From Trichuris trichiura (taxonomy: Eukaryota > Nematoda > Enoplea > Trichinellida > Trichuridae), in the NCBI GenBank assembly GCA_037903355.1, contig JBAJFE010000060.1, positions 1,178,001 to 1,242,000 on the forward strand: a stretch of DNA of 64,000 bases. Direction: 5' to 3'. Below, piece by piece: positions 35,284-47,575 of this stretch (position 1 is the first letter of the stretch; every line of letters begins with the position of its first letter). A program made the position numbers and the translations under genes. A model generated the notes under the pieces. The model was not told the origin of the DNA, made no database searches, and saw only the letters and a list, made by a program, of their open reading frames with translations.

Positions 35284-35560
35284 TGCATTCAGCCGTTTGA
35301 CGGTGATTCGCTTAAACGGGACATATTTATTAGCCGTTTCAAATCCATTGTTCGCAATGGTACTGTATGATATGCCAAACGATATACCAAACTTCGTCAG
35401 CTACTGGTGCTGTCTCTGAGGATGACGTTAGTCTGGAGACTTATGCGGAGGCACTGAATGACCTACGTCGCTTGTATGGGAATACAAGTCCAATTATCTC
35501 AACATGCCTCCTGGAATCTGTCCAGCATCGAACCTGTGACGCCCTGAAGTGAAGGCGAGT
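35284..35560 (+). pseudogene. BEL/Pao-type gag fragment, degenerate
   Basis: The plus strand reads IQPFDGDSLKRDIFISRFKSIV, a stop, then AKRYTKLRQLL; after frame changes it reads TYAEALNDLRRLYGNTSPII. These match the conserved gag region of Pao/BEL LTR retrotransposons (FDGDPLxWxxFxxRFxxxV ... RxxKLxxLL ... YxxALxxLxxRFGxP). It carries at least one stop and a frameshift, so it is dead. No pol domain follows within 1 kb. Confidence 0.6.
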
Positions 35561-36230
35561 AGCCAGCCTGTTGAGCCGGTTGTCGCGCATAGGATAACGG
35601 AACTTGGCGACAGACGGCGAACACGGACATTGACGTCACTCGCTCTATGAAATAATTTCTATTGATTACGTCTCAAGAGATATCCCCACGTCGCAGTTGG
35701 TGTGTTGCACACATGAGTCGCTTGGTTGTTGAACCACCGTTTTTAGTGGTGCAGGTGGGCTAATGGTAGATTATTTCCAAAGAATTCGTGAGGATGTCAA
35801 ATATTTTCGACTTCTCACGGTTTTTAAGTGTCAGACCTCAGAAACCACAACAGATGTCTTGCTAGAATCAGTATGGAACGTGATCGACCGTTGTCTCTAC
35901 CGTCGAAGGAAAGCCTACTTTTGTCAGTGGATCCTTCCAAGTGATTGTGAAACGATCGGTGCTTATGCGCTACGAATGTTTTTCATGTGTGTATGATTTC
36001 AAGAGGGTTGCACTCCGAAGTATTTGAATCGTTGGTCGCCATTTCCTTCATGTTAGCCCAGTGTTCCCCTTCCCTTTCCAGAGTCAACATCCCGTTTCCA
36101 AGTACGATATTATCTCAGCCTCCCCCGCCCCGCCCCCACTGTCTTGTCTTCACTTCCTCTCCCTTCTGTTCCCGTGCATTGTTGTTGTGAAAAGAGAACA
36201 ATAAAAAGCAAATTTTTATTTCCACGCTGT
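35561..36230. other. Probable retroelement-derived sequence
   Basis: Continues from the gag remnant with short open pieces (for example VDYFQRIREDVKYFRLL near 35765) and a pyrimidine-rich, C-rich stretch (36060-36170) ending near an AATAAA (about 36200). This would fit an LTR-like 3' end, but direct terminal repeats were not found. Confidence 0.35.
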
Positions 36231-36438
36231 GAGTAAAATGCCCGTAATGCGCAGAATGACGAAATGAAATCATCGTCATAAGGCCAACAAAACCGAAAGT
36301 GAAACGCGCTGATAGGTGTTTTAAAAGTTCTCAAAATTTATATCGCAGAATCATCGCAACTTTTCTAAGTTTTCTCAATTAGGTACTCAATCTTTTGTGT
36401 ATTATCTTGAAGACGGGGTGCTTCTTAACGGGGCAATG

Positions 36439-36692
36439 GATTTTCATCACTTCTTTATACGGTAAGTTTTCTTGCCCGTTGATGGGTTCTGGAATTAAAC
36501 CGATACCACCATTACCACCATCGCTGACGACGGGACAAGGTTAGTCCCGAAAGCTACGAAACTGTTAAGTGTTTGTTCTGTATTTTTCCTTAATAATTGC
36601 TCATCCATCCGTTGGTAGAGCATTTACTTCGGTTTAATTCCAGAACCTATCAACGGACGAGAAAACTTACCGTATAAAGAAGTGATGAAAAT
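36439..36692. mobile_element. Solo Penelope terminal repeat, foldback form
   Basis: Inverted arms of about 62 bp: GATTTTCATCACTTC...GGAATTAAACC at 36439-36501, mirrored at about 36631-36692. The middle contains a block, CATCCATCCGTTGGTAGAGC, matching the terminal repeat of the full element at 10500-12722, plus a hammerhead-like core. No coding sequence remains. Confidence 0.7.
36524..36553 (+). ncRNA. Hammerhead-ribozyme-like core
   Basis: CTGACGA, stem CGGGAC / GTCCCG with a seven-base loop, then AAAG. Same layout as the cores at 5648, 10657 and 46600, with stem bases that differ but keep pairing. That is covariation supporting a structured RNA. Confidence 0.45.
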
Positions 36693-38046
36693 CTTTGTGT
36701 ACATCAAACATTCGCTATTATTAATGGACGAATTTTACTTATACATCGATAGCTATGATCAGCTTGTCGATTATTACCACGGGGGGTAAAAGTTCAACAT
36801 TAACGCCCCAGCGGAAATTTAGAGCGGGTCTTTCCATTAAACGCGCGGTGGGTACTGTAGGTGTGAGTAAAATAAAGTACTATTAATTCAAGTAAACAAA
36901 TTTCAAAGCTAAACTAAAGTCACTGGCAGTTTTAGGTCTACATTTAAGCCATTTAGGATTACTGAAATGAAGACAGCTTGTTTTTAAGCTTAAGTTCAGA
37001 CTGTTCGCAATTACTTGCTCTAACCCAATGTAATTTTAATTCCCCAGGCAGTATTTCTGAGCGTCTAATGGAAATGCTCTCTTTGCAATTATTGCAAATA
37101 GATCTGTCTAGAGAAATGCCTTCCCGAACGACCTGTAGCTCTTTCCCAGTATTATTGCTGTAATTATAGAGTACCCAAGAATCAAATGTTGACATTAGAA
37201 CGGGTTCTACCGGCGTTTCTGTTCAGTGGATTAGCAAAATTTTGACCTACACTACCCCTCAGAGCAGCGGAAAAGTCGCTACGAGAATGTTAATTGATTA
37301 GCAACTATGCTCAACAATTCAAAGCTTTCTCTGGAACGGCAGAGCGTTTTTATCTATTTTTCAATATCTCTTAAGCTTAGCAATCGACTTAAGCCTTGAA
37401 GTGTAGCGAGATATGCTTGGAAAAGCTAAGTATTCCATTATTTTTGAATCCCATCCTGCTAGCACATAAACCCCAACTTATGTTTGTTTTTTAAAAAATT
37501 TACAGCCGTAAAAGGTGCAGCAAACTGGCTGCGCCACAAAAATTTTTAGACATCCTTAAAAAAAGATAATGTTAATTGTCATACAGTAGGAAGATTTGAT
37601 GCGTAGGTTTTGTTCACGGTAAAACTAGGCAGTAGCGCAAACTTTTTTTCGCAAAAGTTATGCCAAAATAGAAACTTAACGGGGTGTAGGGCTGTTACGA
37701 GACTGGCTGCTCTAAATAAGCATAGCGTACGCGCGCGGAAAAATATCCGAAAATAACTTATGAACATTTACGCACAAGCAAACAAAAAAAGCTAGAGCGC
37801 GCTTCGATACCTTTAACAGTGCATTATCATGACATTAGGTGGCGGTTGGTTGCGAAATTGTTCTTTCATAAAGTGCATCAGCTGTTTGGTCGTAATGGAA
37901 CCTGCACACCATAAAGTATTTTGTCTCCAACAATTCCTGCGGCGACGATTTTGCCGGAGCTCGTTGGTGAATGTAGCTTGCCGACATAGGCGAAACGAGT
38001 AGAATAAGCCCACGGTGCAGCCGATCAGGGTTCCCTTTTAGTTCCG
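36693..38046. other. Intergenic upstream of RNF11
   Basis: No gene recognised; a few 60-80-codon frames lack motifs. Confidence 0.4.
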
Positions 38047-39163
38047 ATGGGTAACTGCTTGAAGGGTAATGAAAACGATGAATCAAGCCTTATCCATGTT
38101 GACAGTGGTCCAAACAGCTTCGACACTCAAACCAGTAGTAGCCAAGAAATCGTGTCCCCCGTGAGTGATTCCCTTTTTTTTACTAAATTTCTTTATACTT
38201 AAAGGCGAGTATTTGTTGTTTGCACGTTGCCTCGATGAAATTAAAACGTTATTACGAATGCTCGCCTACTCCGATCGATGAAACCTTGTGTGAATTATTG
38301 CGGTTTTAGTTATCGAGACAATATAACGCCTTATCTTAGAAGGTATTGCGCAGATTGATTATTTTTCCAAGTTAAAGCAACTGCAGCGATATAGCGCGTT
38401 AAAGTGTAGCTCTGTGCTCCTTTAGGAACTTACTTTTTCTAAAAGCTTCAGCTTCCGTAGCTAAACTATTTATGCACAACTTTCCCGGGCCCTAAGTGAC
38501 TTTGCATTCAGCATGGGCTTGCAAGAACTGATTATGACGAAAAGTGGTCGTCCGCTATAGTAATTCGTTCTTGCATTAGCAGCCACTTGCACAGTCATTT
38601 TTAAATGCGTTCTCTGTTTGATTGGTCCGGGCTAGTTGCAACTATAGCGTTGAGTAAAAAGTGACGACTTTTAAAAAAAGTGGTCGGTACTGTTGCGAGT
38701 TGGTAATAGCTTTCATACGCCATTATAGAGCATCATGGAAACTGGAAGAGGGGGTCCTACGCCCCAGTGTAGTTCCGGAACGCAAAGAAAAGAGGAAGAA
38801 ATAAAAGCAGCCAGATGCTTAGGCATTTTGCAGCATTTACCGGTGGAAGAGTACGTAAAGGAAAACAACAATGCAAAGGAGTAAGTGTCCATTGAGTTTG
38901 CATGTTTACGTAAAGGTTCAGCGAACTTCGTCTTGAAGTTATACCTTACTTTTTTTAGGTGCGTAATTTGCATGATAGAGTTCAATGAGGGAGACAAAAT
39001 CCGGTACTTGCCATGTATGCACACATACCATATGGAATGTATTGACGACTGGTTAATGCGCTCATTCACTTGCCCATCCTGCCTGGAACCTGTCGATAGC
39101 GCTTTATTTTCCACGTTTGGGCAGATGTACGATAGCAACGAATTGTGGCCGTCTTCGTCCTAG
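38047..39163 (+). CDS. RNF11: RNF11-type RING-H2 E3 ubiquitin ligase
   Basis: Exons 38047-38160, 38729-38880 and 38959-39163 (471 nt, 156 aa; the human protein is 154). It begins MGNCLKGNEND, the N-myristoylation plus nearby Cys start that tethers RNF11 to endosomal membranes. The middle has EEEIKAARCLGILQHLPVEEY, the conserved pre-RING helix. The RING-H2 (about residues 90-130) is CVICMIEF...YLPCMHTYHMECIDDWLMRSFTCPSC, with all eight zinc ligands, followed by EPVDSALFSTF. RNF11 works with Nedd4-family ligases and the A20 complex to tune TGF-beta and NF-kB signalling. The PPPPY motif that recruits Nedd4 WW domains is not found in the predicted product. The acceptor of exon 2 is ambiguous by 2 bp (TATAG|AG), with the phase favouring 38729. 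Intron 1 (568 bp) was scanned without finding a PPxY exon. Confidence 0.92.
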
Positions 39164-39953
39164 TCTGAATGCCCAATTGGTCTTCACGGTTCACCGATAA
39201 ACCAACAGCGTTTTTTAGTTTCAGTTCGAACTTATATATATGTACATTATTGTTTATTTAATCAATTAAACGAAACTGGTCCGCTTTTTCGTTTCCGTTA
39301 CAAAGAAGTATCAGTTTAATTTAAATTCGTTTAAATGTCGTACAGGAGCGACGCTCCTCTTTCCATTTATGCCACATGTGGAGTTGTGTAGTATCAGCCG
39401 CTGAAACGTATGCAATTCTTGGTTGTAAACTATGAGTTTTTGAGGAATACTTATGACGTCATAAGACGCACGTTTCGTTGAGCTCTTGTAAGCTAAGCTT
39501 AAGTTTCATCAATAAACTTGCCACTGTTGATGGTTCCTCTATTGTCTAGCTGATAGCGAAAGTTTTTGCGAAAAGCTTCTGAGCGGCTTTTAAGAACGCT
39601 TCAGTCAGCTGTTTCGGGATTAGTGAGCGCGTAAGTTATCTCACGCATGACGCGACTTTTCCCGCTCTCTGCAGAGCTGAGATTAAGGGCGATGAATATT
39701 TTTTCTTCATCAAACAATGTGCATATACGTTATCAGCATTTTTATCCGTTAAGTTTATTTAAATGCTATTTTTATTCGTTGTTTTTTTTCTATTATGAAC
39801 ATGGAAGCGTATTTGTTTAAAATTGCTCACTTTTGCTACTTTGAAATGGGCACAGTTTAAAACAGTGATCCTTAGACAACTACAATCTTTCGTCAAGCTG
39901 TTAGCGTCGTTTGGTATTACCTCGGGCGCCTGTTCGTGTCCATTGTCGCGAAG
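39164..39953. other. Intergenic between RNF11 and the 5-phosphatase gene
   Basis: Includes the RNF11 3' flank (a TATATATGTACATT stretch at about 39233) and a TTATGACGTCATAAG palindrome with a CREB/ATF-type octamer at about 39451. No additional gene was seen. Confidence 0.4.
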
Positions 39954-41514
39954 ATGAGCAAATCCAGCTCGGACAAGGAAACGCGCACGGAAACGCAAAT
40001 TGCGTTGGACATGAAAGGAGAAGCAATTGCGCCAATACCTCTTATAGACTTGAAAACTCGCTTCCAATTTCTCCGCGAGCAAAGGCAGCTTGCTTGCCCA
40101 GCGCCACCTGCTCCAACGCCTGTTCCTCAAGGGCTGCGACGATTTTATTGGAAGTAAGTTTTCCTAGACTTCCTATACCTAACGGGCAGTACGGGCAATT
40201 TCAGAATTCAAATTCTTACGTACAGCGTCAACAATGCCGTCAAGCCATCGGCGGACTTTTATCCAACCATTTTTTATCCAGTTGATACGAATCGTATTAA
40301 TTTCGACATGGTCGCTGTGGGGTAAACTACATCACCGTTACTTTGTTTAGTGAATAGCGTACTTTAATGCCTTTTTTAGGCTGCAAGACGTCTACTACGA
40401 ACCCATTCATATGATTACCAATTTGATCTATGAACGAACCGATCCGTGGGCTGAAATGTTTAAAACATTTTACGCATCTCGCGGCTTTGCTCGTCTTACT
40501 TTTAACAAGGTAGTCTGAGATGCTTTTCTTCGCGCTATCCTAACCATTCGTAGTACTTTTGTAGTCTTCAGTGCCTCGTATGATGGGCACGGTCTTAATG
40601 GTATTTGTCAAACGGGAACTACTCCAGTACGTCAGAAGCGCAGAGCTGAAATACGTATCAACAGCGCTGAATGGTTTGTCGGTACGATGACTACCTAAAC
40701 AAGGCTGCCTTAAAAAGAAAATAATTTAGGGTAGAAAAGGGGCCATCTGTGTTAGATTGACCATAGGGGATGGAGTACATGTGACATTAATTAATTCCCA
40801 TTTAACACCCGAAGAGGAAGCCATGAACTACCGCGTTTGGGTAACATCCTTAAGCATTGCAAGGTGAACATGTTATAAGGTTTAGGAATTCAAGCGCATT
40901 ACGGAAATGTGCGACTTTTCTCAACCTTACGCGCTGACCAAAGACGAGTAACCGTTTCCAGGCGAAGTTGTACTTCCCTAACCGGCTATGCTTACAGTTA
41001 TGTTTTCTGGTTTGGCAATATGAATTGGTCAATGTTGAACATCGATAAGAATCAGCTGCTTGAGCTGATACAGTTTCGCGCTTTTTCTCGGCTAATGGAT
41101 TTTGACGAAGTATAAAACATTCGCGTCTTAAGGCTTCGAGCAAAATGTTTCTATTATGACAGCTGACCACATTGCGCAATGCTGGTGCGGTGTTCGCCGA
41201 GTATGAAGAAGCGCAGATTTCCTTCCTGCCGACGTACAGATACGTAGTTGGTACTCCGAGGTTGGATGTCAGGTGCTTTAAAGCCCTGCATGTCTGCGAG
41301 GCGGTAACTATTTTTTGTTATGCAGCTACTTGCCAGCATACTGCGATCGCATACTTTTTCGCTCAAGTCCTGGCGCGGCAGCTTTTCCAACATTCGAGCT
41401 TGAGGTGTTCAACATGAAGTACGAAACATTTATGACTGTTGGTTGCAGCAATCATAAGCCGCTTCTTGGAAGCTTTGCGTGCACGGTCAGTTATCGCTAT
41501 CGATTCTTTCCTCC

Positions 41515-41575
<61 letters not shown>

Positions 41576-42436
41576 CTAATATTAGATAGGTGTACGTTGC
41601 TTAGTGTTACTACGTTCTGTAACTGAGCAATGAGACACAGGCTAACGCTCGTCAGCTTAACATATTCCCTTTGCAAGAGTCGCCTGTAACGCTCTTGTAT
41701 TGCTTGATAAGGAATTTTAAAATTTAGTACTACTTGGAGGATAATCAAAAACCGCCCATCGTCTTCCTGTCACCCTCGCGTAACAAAGGGGTTTGCTGGA
41801 TTTCCGAGAAAAGCAACATGTGCACATACAGTCAAGAAATGACCTATAAATGCGGGTTGTTTGATTGGATTGGCGTTTTTCACGTTCGTATATCGAATCA
41901 ACCAACGTTTGTCCAGTTAGCGTGCAGTTACATTGTAGTTGAAGTTCGTTGATGACTGGGACGTTTTGGCATTCTCCTACATGATAGCAGCGTTCGAGAA
42001 GAGCCGTACGGCTACGGCATACGTTCAGAATATACTGTTTCCAAGTTGCTGTATCCCTACGCCGGGTACTTATCTGTTTGGTTGTTTTAGCCAACGCAGT
42101 GGATGCCTCATTGCTCTATCTGAGCCTTTCGAGGTAGATGGCGGACTATACGCTGCAAAGAAATAATCCACGGTTTGATGTTAGGTAGTCGATAGAGAAC
42201 TTGGAATGGACTCGTCCATGACTTATGGCACAGGCTACACGGCAGAGCATGAGCTAATATTTCATCCGCCGCAGGAACGACATCTTCGAACCGAGGACCC
42301 AAGAATTAAAGAGGAGCGGGAAGCTGCTATACTGGGACCCACTATATCGAGCAGAGAGTCAAAATTCAAACCGCATTTTGCTGTTCCTAAACCTATGCCG
42401 CCACTCCATCGCATGCGTGCTAGAAAAGGTTTATAA
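39954..42436 (+). CDS. SKICH-type inositol polyphosphate 5-phosphatase, INPP5K/J-like
   Basis: Twelve exons: 39954-40153, 40226-40321, 40380-40509, 40565-40681, 40730-40840, 40886-40947, 40998-41109, 41163-41272, 41326-41485, 41728-41883, 41939-42133, 42185-42436 (1701 nt, 566 aa, phases agree). The phosphatase fold is traceable: YWNVNNA, FDMVAVGLQD, MMGTVLMVFVKRE, GRKGAICVRL, LINSHLTPEEE, YVFWFGNMNW, ISFLPTYRYV, LPAYCDRILF, CSNHKPLLGSF. A SKICH domain follows (FDWIGVFHLKF...PGTYLFGCFSQR...ALSEPFE), then a basic ~85-residue tail. Active relatives remove the 5-phosphate of PI(4,5)P2/PI(3,4,5)P3 at membranes. Here GLQE is GLQD, GNKG is GRKG, WFGDxNYR is WFGNMNWS and SDHKP is SNHKP, so activity is doubtful. 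Intron 9 holds a (TTA)n tract; the intron 10 donor is the weak GTTCGT. The family call is secure. Confidence 0.88.
41518..41576 (+). repeat. (TTA)n microsatellite
   Basis: About 19 uninterrupted trinucleotide repeats inside intron 9 of the 5-phosphatase-like gene. Confidence 0.95.
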
Positions 42437-45400
42437 AAGACCCATCATTTCCAACTGAAAGAACACATATCTGTTGGTAAACTTTAAGTGAAACCCTCTG
42501 TGTGCCTTAGATGCTTTCAACGCGCGCAGCTGACGAGTCATATGCGTTCCAAAACATTCAGAGTCTTAGAATGGAACAAACACTCCTTTAGCTTTCTATT
42601 AAATAAACGCAGTTGTCTTTTTAGTTTTTCAGCTTTTTAATTCGATGTAGCTTTCCTAGCAAATCACGCCCTGCACCAGCTCAGGTTGCGCAGTAACAAG
42701 CAGAATACACGCACACCTAAAACTACCTGGAAATTTCGGTAATTTTTTTTGAGAGGAACCAAGTTCGTGGTAATTAAAAGGAGCGAACCTGTCCGGCCTA
42801 CATCCTCCGTTGGTAGCGTATGACTATGTGTACCACTGACACTGGAACAAAATTGAACGAATAGTTTACCCATTTCAGTTTCAATGAGCCCATTTCTGCC
42901 AAAACATTAACTCTAAATCAGCCTGTTTTAAGAATGAGTCTCTATTGCAGCACTTGCAGGCGTAATGAGAGTATATGCATACATTTTGAAAGTTCAAACC
43001 AATTAGATAGTGTCTCGTTTTTTTATTGGCCTTTTCTCCTTCCTGTTCAACCATTATTTAATATTTTGTCTTCGCTTCTTTCCTGCCGAAAACAGCTTTC
43101 CCCTTTAATCGAGCGCATGCCTACCATTTCAACTTACCTGCATATCATTATTAGTTACGCCGTGCGAAATATTACTTGTTGATACGAATTATTTTGAAAA
43201 CCAATTTATGTAAAAGTTTGCTCTTAGATTTGTAAAGCTATTTAATACCTTCTACTTTGCTATTTTGAGTATTAGCCTCAAATTTAAGCTTAAAAAACCT
43301 GACTCCAATAGTTTTGCTGTTTTGTTTTTGTCTAACGATATGGAAAGCATGCTGAGCTCTTCTTTGAAGTTTACATTTCGTTATTACGCATTCCTCTTTT
43401 TTTGCTAGCATTAAGTTAGCGCTAATTTCACAGGAAACTTTCATACTTGCCAACACTCATTACAATTTTGTGGAATGTGTTCGATTCTTCAGTTTTGTAT
43501 TACATTTCAGTTGTCCATCCGCTGAACGTTGTTTGCCCTCTATCTGACTGTATAATTGCTATAGGAATCCGCTAAAGATCCGCCGGGTTCCTACCCAACA
43601 ACCGTGCGTTTTTATGGCTATCAATTTGAATATGACTATTTAATTCCCGAATTGGAATGTAACTATTACGATGTTGGTACTGCTTAAGCTTTTGCCAAGC
43701 AGTTGAATAGTATGAATTTAACAGATTAGAATGCCTTCAATTGTTGTTATTAGATAGTCCACCATTGGCGCATTGTTTTTGGCATACTCTTAGTAATTTT
43801 ATCTTATATTGTGCTATGGTCGCGTTCCCTGAGATTTAATAGAGATCTGCTATCAAATTTTTAAATTAACAGGTCATCAAGTTCATACTCTCATACTTGC
43901 TCGCAGTGAATATTATTAATAAAAATAGCGATGCGATGTGCACTGCACAAAAACTTGTACTGCACCGAGTGAACAAAACAATCAAAGCAACCTTTTTTTC
44001 GAAAACAGTCAGGCCAAGTAGATGATTATGCTAATATCCAACAGAATCAATGGTTTGATTTCTTCTCAATACTGCGTGTGCAAATGATCGCTGGTTAGGG
44101 GAAAACCCTTGTCGTAACCATCCACACCATTGCTTTGCTTCCAGGTTAGCATATTGTCTATACTGTGACGACGAGTGTAACTTGCCCATTTTTAAACACA
44201 AGAGGCATACAATGGGCGGTATTAAAAGAATGCATATCGAGATATCACTTGGTGATACGCAGGATGTTCCACATGTAGTGAACAACCAATCACCTTTACA
44301 AGTTGTCGTTTGACTCGGAAATCACATCATCAATGCAGTAGGAATGCATAACCTCTTATACTTCACTATCGAAATAGTGCTGAGGAATGCTGTGCGCTGG
44401 CAATGGTGCATCGATAAAACCACTCTTATCGTTCATCGCTCTATTCGACGTGATATCACAGACCAACGTTTGTTAGAAGGAGCACATTGTTGCAGTGAGC
44501 ATCTCTTCAATTCAAAGTGACATGACAGCCATTGCCAACTTAATTAACATTATACCATATATGAAAAAGCAGATATAACACTGCTTTAAGTATATTTTCT
44601 ATTTTCGTAGCGTTGCATGTAATTCCAGTATTATTCAACGTTGCGATTCCACTGATAAGGAGGAACTGCCTGTTAGCGTGCTGCATATCATCACTTCATG
44701 CGGTTCCATTGCCGCTCATCAGCTATCAGAATTTAAAGACTGGTTAGCAAGGAGTAAAACTGTTCTAATATTTCGCTCCTTTCCAGGAGCAGCGATGACA
44801 TTGGAACAGTACTGTGTGGCCTTCAGTGCCTTTCGCATTTTACAGCATATCGTATCGCGAAATCACTGATTTGGCTTGCAAGCAATAGCATTTTTAAGCT
44901 TGCTTTGTGTAGCAAAGGGGTAAGCAGCGCTTTGTTCATATCGTACTGACTCACAGCCAAATCATATGCTTAACTGTGAAAGGCATTTTATGTTTAGCTT
45001 GCGTCATTGTTTTTGTATATGGTGTGCGACATTTAACTGAAAGTTCACCTAGATTCCAATGCACACCGGTCGAAGTTACGTAGCAAGTAGACGGAACGAT
45101 GGTTAATTTTTCATAATTTCTAAATTGCGCATTCGTATTGGACGTTTGTTGTTGGTTTGTATTCTGCCAAATGCGTTTCCCTTCTTTGCTTTATGTTTGT
45201 CCACGATTTCAAATTATCTGGAAGTTATCGTTGGTTAATTTACGTTCGTATTTGTTGCTTACCACAAAAAACTGCTTGGAATTTAATTTGTAACGCCTAT
45301 TGATGCCTTTTGGTTTGTCATATCGAATATTACGCTGAAACTAAAGTTGAACCAATAGTACTATCACATCGTTGTTGCCTAGCCATACGGAAGCCATTTT

Positions 45401-46530
45401 TTAGCTTTCCCGCGAAGTTTTCATCCCATTCTTGTGTGTTCCTTGTTCTTTTGTTCCCATCAAACCTGCCGTAATTCGCTATAAGCTTGCTTGTATATGA
45501 ACGTCAATTGCAGGTTTGCGAGATGCCATAAATTCTTGTTTTTTACTTTATTTCAGCTATTTAGGCGATCAACAATAGATATTCCGTCAATGAATTCATA
45601 CTGATTATGTGAGATGACTATTCGACTATTTGGGCGTTGAAAGCTGCTGACAGATGGCTTCTTTCACAGTAATCAAAATATAACTGTTTAATTCCTAAAT
45701 TGGAAAGCCAGTAATACAGTACTCTGCTGCTCCTTATGCTTTTCCGTTAAAAGATTGAAAACTATTAATTTAGGAGAGGTGAATGCTTTCAATAACCGTC
45801 ATGATGTGGTCCAGCGTTGGCAAGCTGCTTCAGATATTCTATTGTGTGTATAAACGATTCTCATAATTCATTGTGTATTGCGCTTCAGCGATTTGTGCTT
45901 AGGAGACGGGCGGTTAACAGATGTATACTTAAGTTGTGCGCGTTTTATAAATTAGATCAAGTTCGTATTCATGCATTGTTATTTACAGGAATAATCCTTG
46001 GGAAAAGAACGAAAACTGGAGACATTGAAGGCATAAACTGAAATAGGGAACACATTTCCAGTTCTCCTCGGTCAGTCATCATTTATTTGTAACAATCATC
46101 CTCAAATTTTCTTTTCCACTTCCAATGAGATAGGCTTACAAAACCGTTTTCTTTTGGTAGGATTATCATCTGATGCTATGTTTCTCAAAGCGGCATTCTG
46201 CGGGCGCCTCTTAAGAGCGGTAAAGCAAAATATTCTTAAAATTTAAATCTGTGCCACCACGTATTACTCTGCAGTGAACCACACGAACATGCTTTCATGC
46301 AAATTTAATGTATGTTACTGTTGCCATATGGTTTCAGTGCAAAAAATATATCCGCTGCTACGCCATCGGAATAGTTTGACTGCACGTAACAGAGTTTATA
46401 CAAAGGAAAGCGTTATAAAAGGTGCTACCTTTGCAATAAACGGTAAAGCTACCACACTAACTTGCCAGACGTTGCAGCCCCACTACGGCATGTATCGGAA
46501 GTTGTTTGACTTTTAAAGTGTCTTTATTAC
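42437..46530. other. Gene-poor, AT-rich interval with a diverged duplication
   Basis: No recognised genes. Sequence at about 43612-43900 (TATTTAATTCCCGAATTGGAA ... GAATGCCTTCAAT) is echoed at about 45675-45965 (TGTTTAATTCCTAAATTGGAA ... GAATGCTTTCAAT), suggesting an old direct duplication about 2.06 kb apart. Confidence 0.4.
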
Positions 46531-46574
46531 GGATCATGTGTCCCGTTGGTATGTAAACTGAACATAAATTCCCC

Positions 46575-46612
46575 GGAGCTTTCGGGTCTGTTGCAACCCG
46601 TCTTCAGCGGTC
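46575..46612 (-). ncRNA. Hammerhead-ribozyme-like motif of the broken Penelope copy
   Basis: On the minus strand: CTGAAGA, stem CGGGTT / GACCCG around a six-base loop, then AAAG, lying 3' of the RT fragments, as in the full element. Confidence 0.45.
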
Positions 46613-46722
46613 AAACGATGAGTATAGTATGTAGGGCGAGGAGGCTACTTTTTGCGTTGTTGTAATTTTATAGTTTGCTTATGTGTTGAATCTGCGTTCT
46701 AGAGTATTGCCTGTTTCACCAA

Positions 46723-47568
46723 TTAAACTGTTGAACAAGAACATTCGATTGCGTAAACCGGCCCCTTTTTTCGTTTTGGAATTTTTCTTTTGTCCGTATG
46801 GAGAATTGATCTGAGATTGGAAAAATTCTTGAAAAAGACTCTGAAACCCAATCTTTTACGTAACTGAATAACCTTTTCGCCTAGTCCTACCATATAAGGA
46901 ACAATTAAACGTGGATTTTGTGAAATATTAGGTTCAAGAGATTCACGTTTGTGAAGCTTGTAGTTGAATACTTGATCAATGAAGGATTTAGGAAAATGGT
47001 TTTTGTAAAAGACTTTTCTAATGTAGTTCAGTTCCGGCTGTTGATATTCAGGGTTGCATAAATTGATTGCCCTATCGACCATTCCGGAGACAATACCACG
47101 TATTACTGATCGTGGATGATGCGATGAAAAGTTGAGATATTGGCTGGTCTGTGTGGGTTTTCTATAGACTCTGGTTTTAAGTCCTTCACTCGTGCAAATA
47201 ATTAGCACGTCTAGAAAGGGAGGGGTTTTGTTTTCTTCTTTTTCCATTGTGAAGACAATTTGGTTTGGACACATGTTGTTGCGGAATTATAGAAACTGTT
47301 CTTCTTCTCGAACTTTAATAATTCCAAAGATGTCGTCTACATATCTTTTGAAAAGGTGTGCGGCGATTTGTCTATCTATAGTTTCGAACATTTTTCTTTC
47401 AAGGTTTTCCACAAAAATTTCTGCTAGGACTGGAGATAAAAAGCTGCCCAATGGGACTTCGCTGGATTGCTTGTAGTATTTGTTGTCAAAGGTGAAGTAA
47501 TTGCCATCTTGCATGCAAAAAGAGACCAGTTTGACATTGTGAAAAGGATTTAAATTTTGACATGGCAC
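46723..47568 (-). pseudogene. Truncated Penelope-like RT, frameshifted
   Basis: Two adjoining minus-strand pieces (47568-47287 and 47274-46723) together cover the central and late RT: KLVSFCMQDGNYF, VPLGSFLSPVLAEIFVE, FKRYVDDIFGII, PPFLDVLII, TRVYRKPTQTSQYLNFSSHHP, LRSILHTDKRKIP. The 5' part of the RT is missing (cut at about 47575). A frame change occurs at about 47280, and the GIY-YIG part is cut off after GPVYAIECSC. It is diverged from the intact copy, so it belongs to another, older subfamily. Confidence 0.85.
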
Positions 47569-47575
47569 AAACTTG

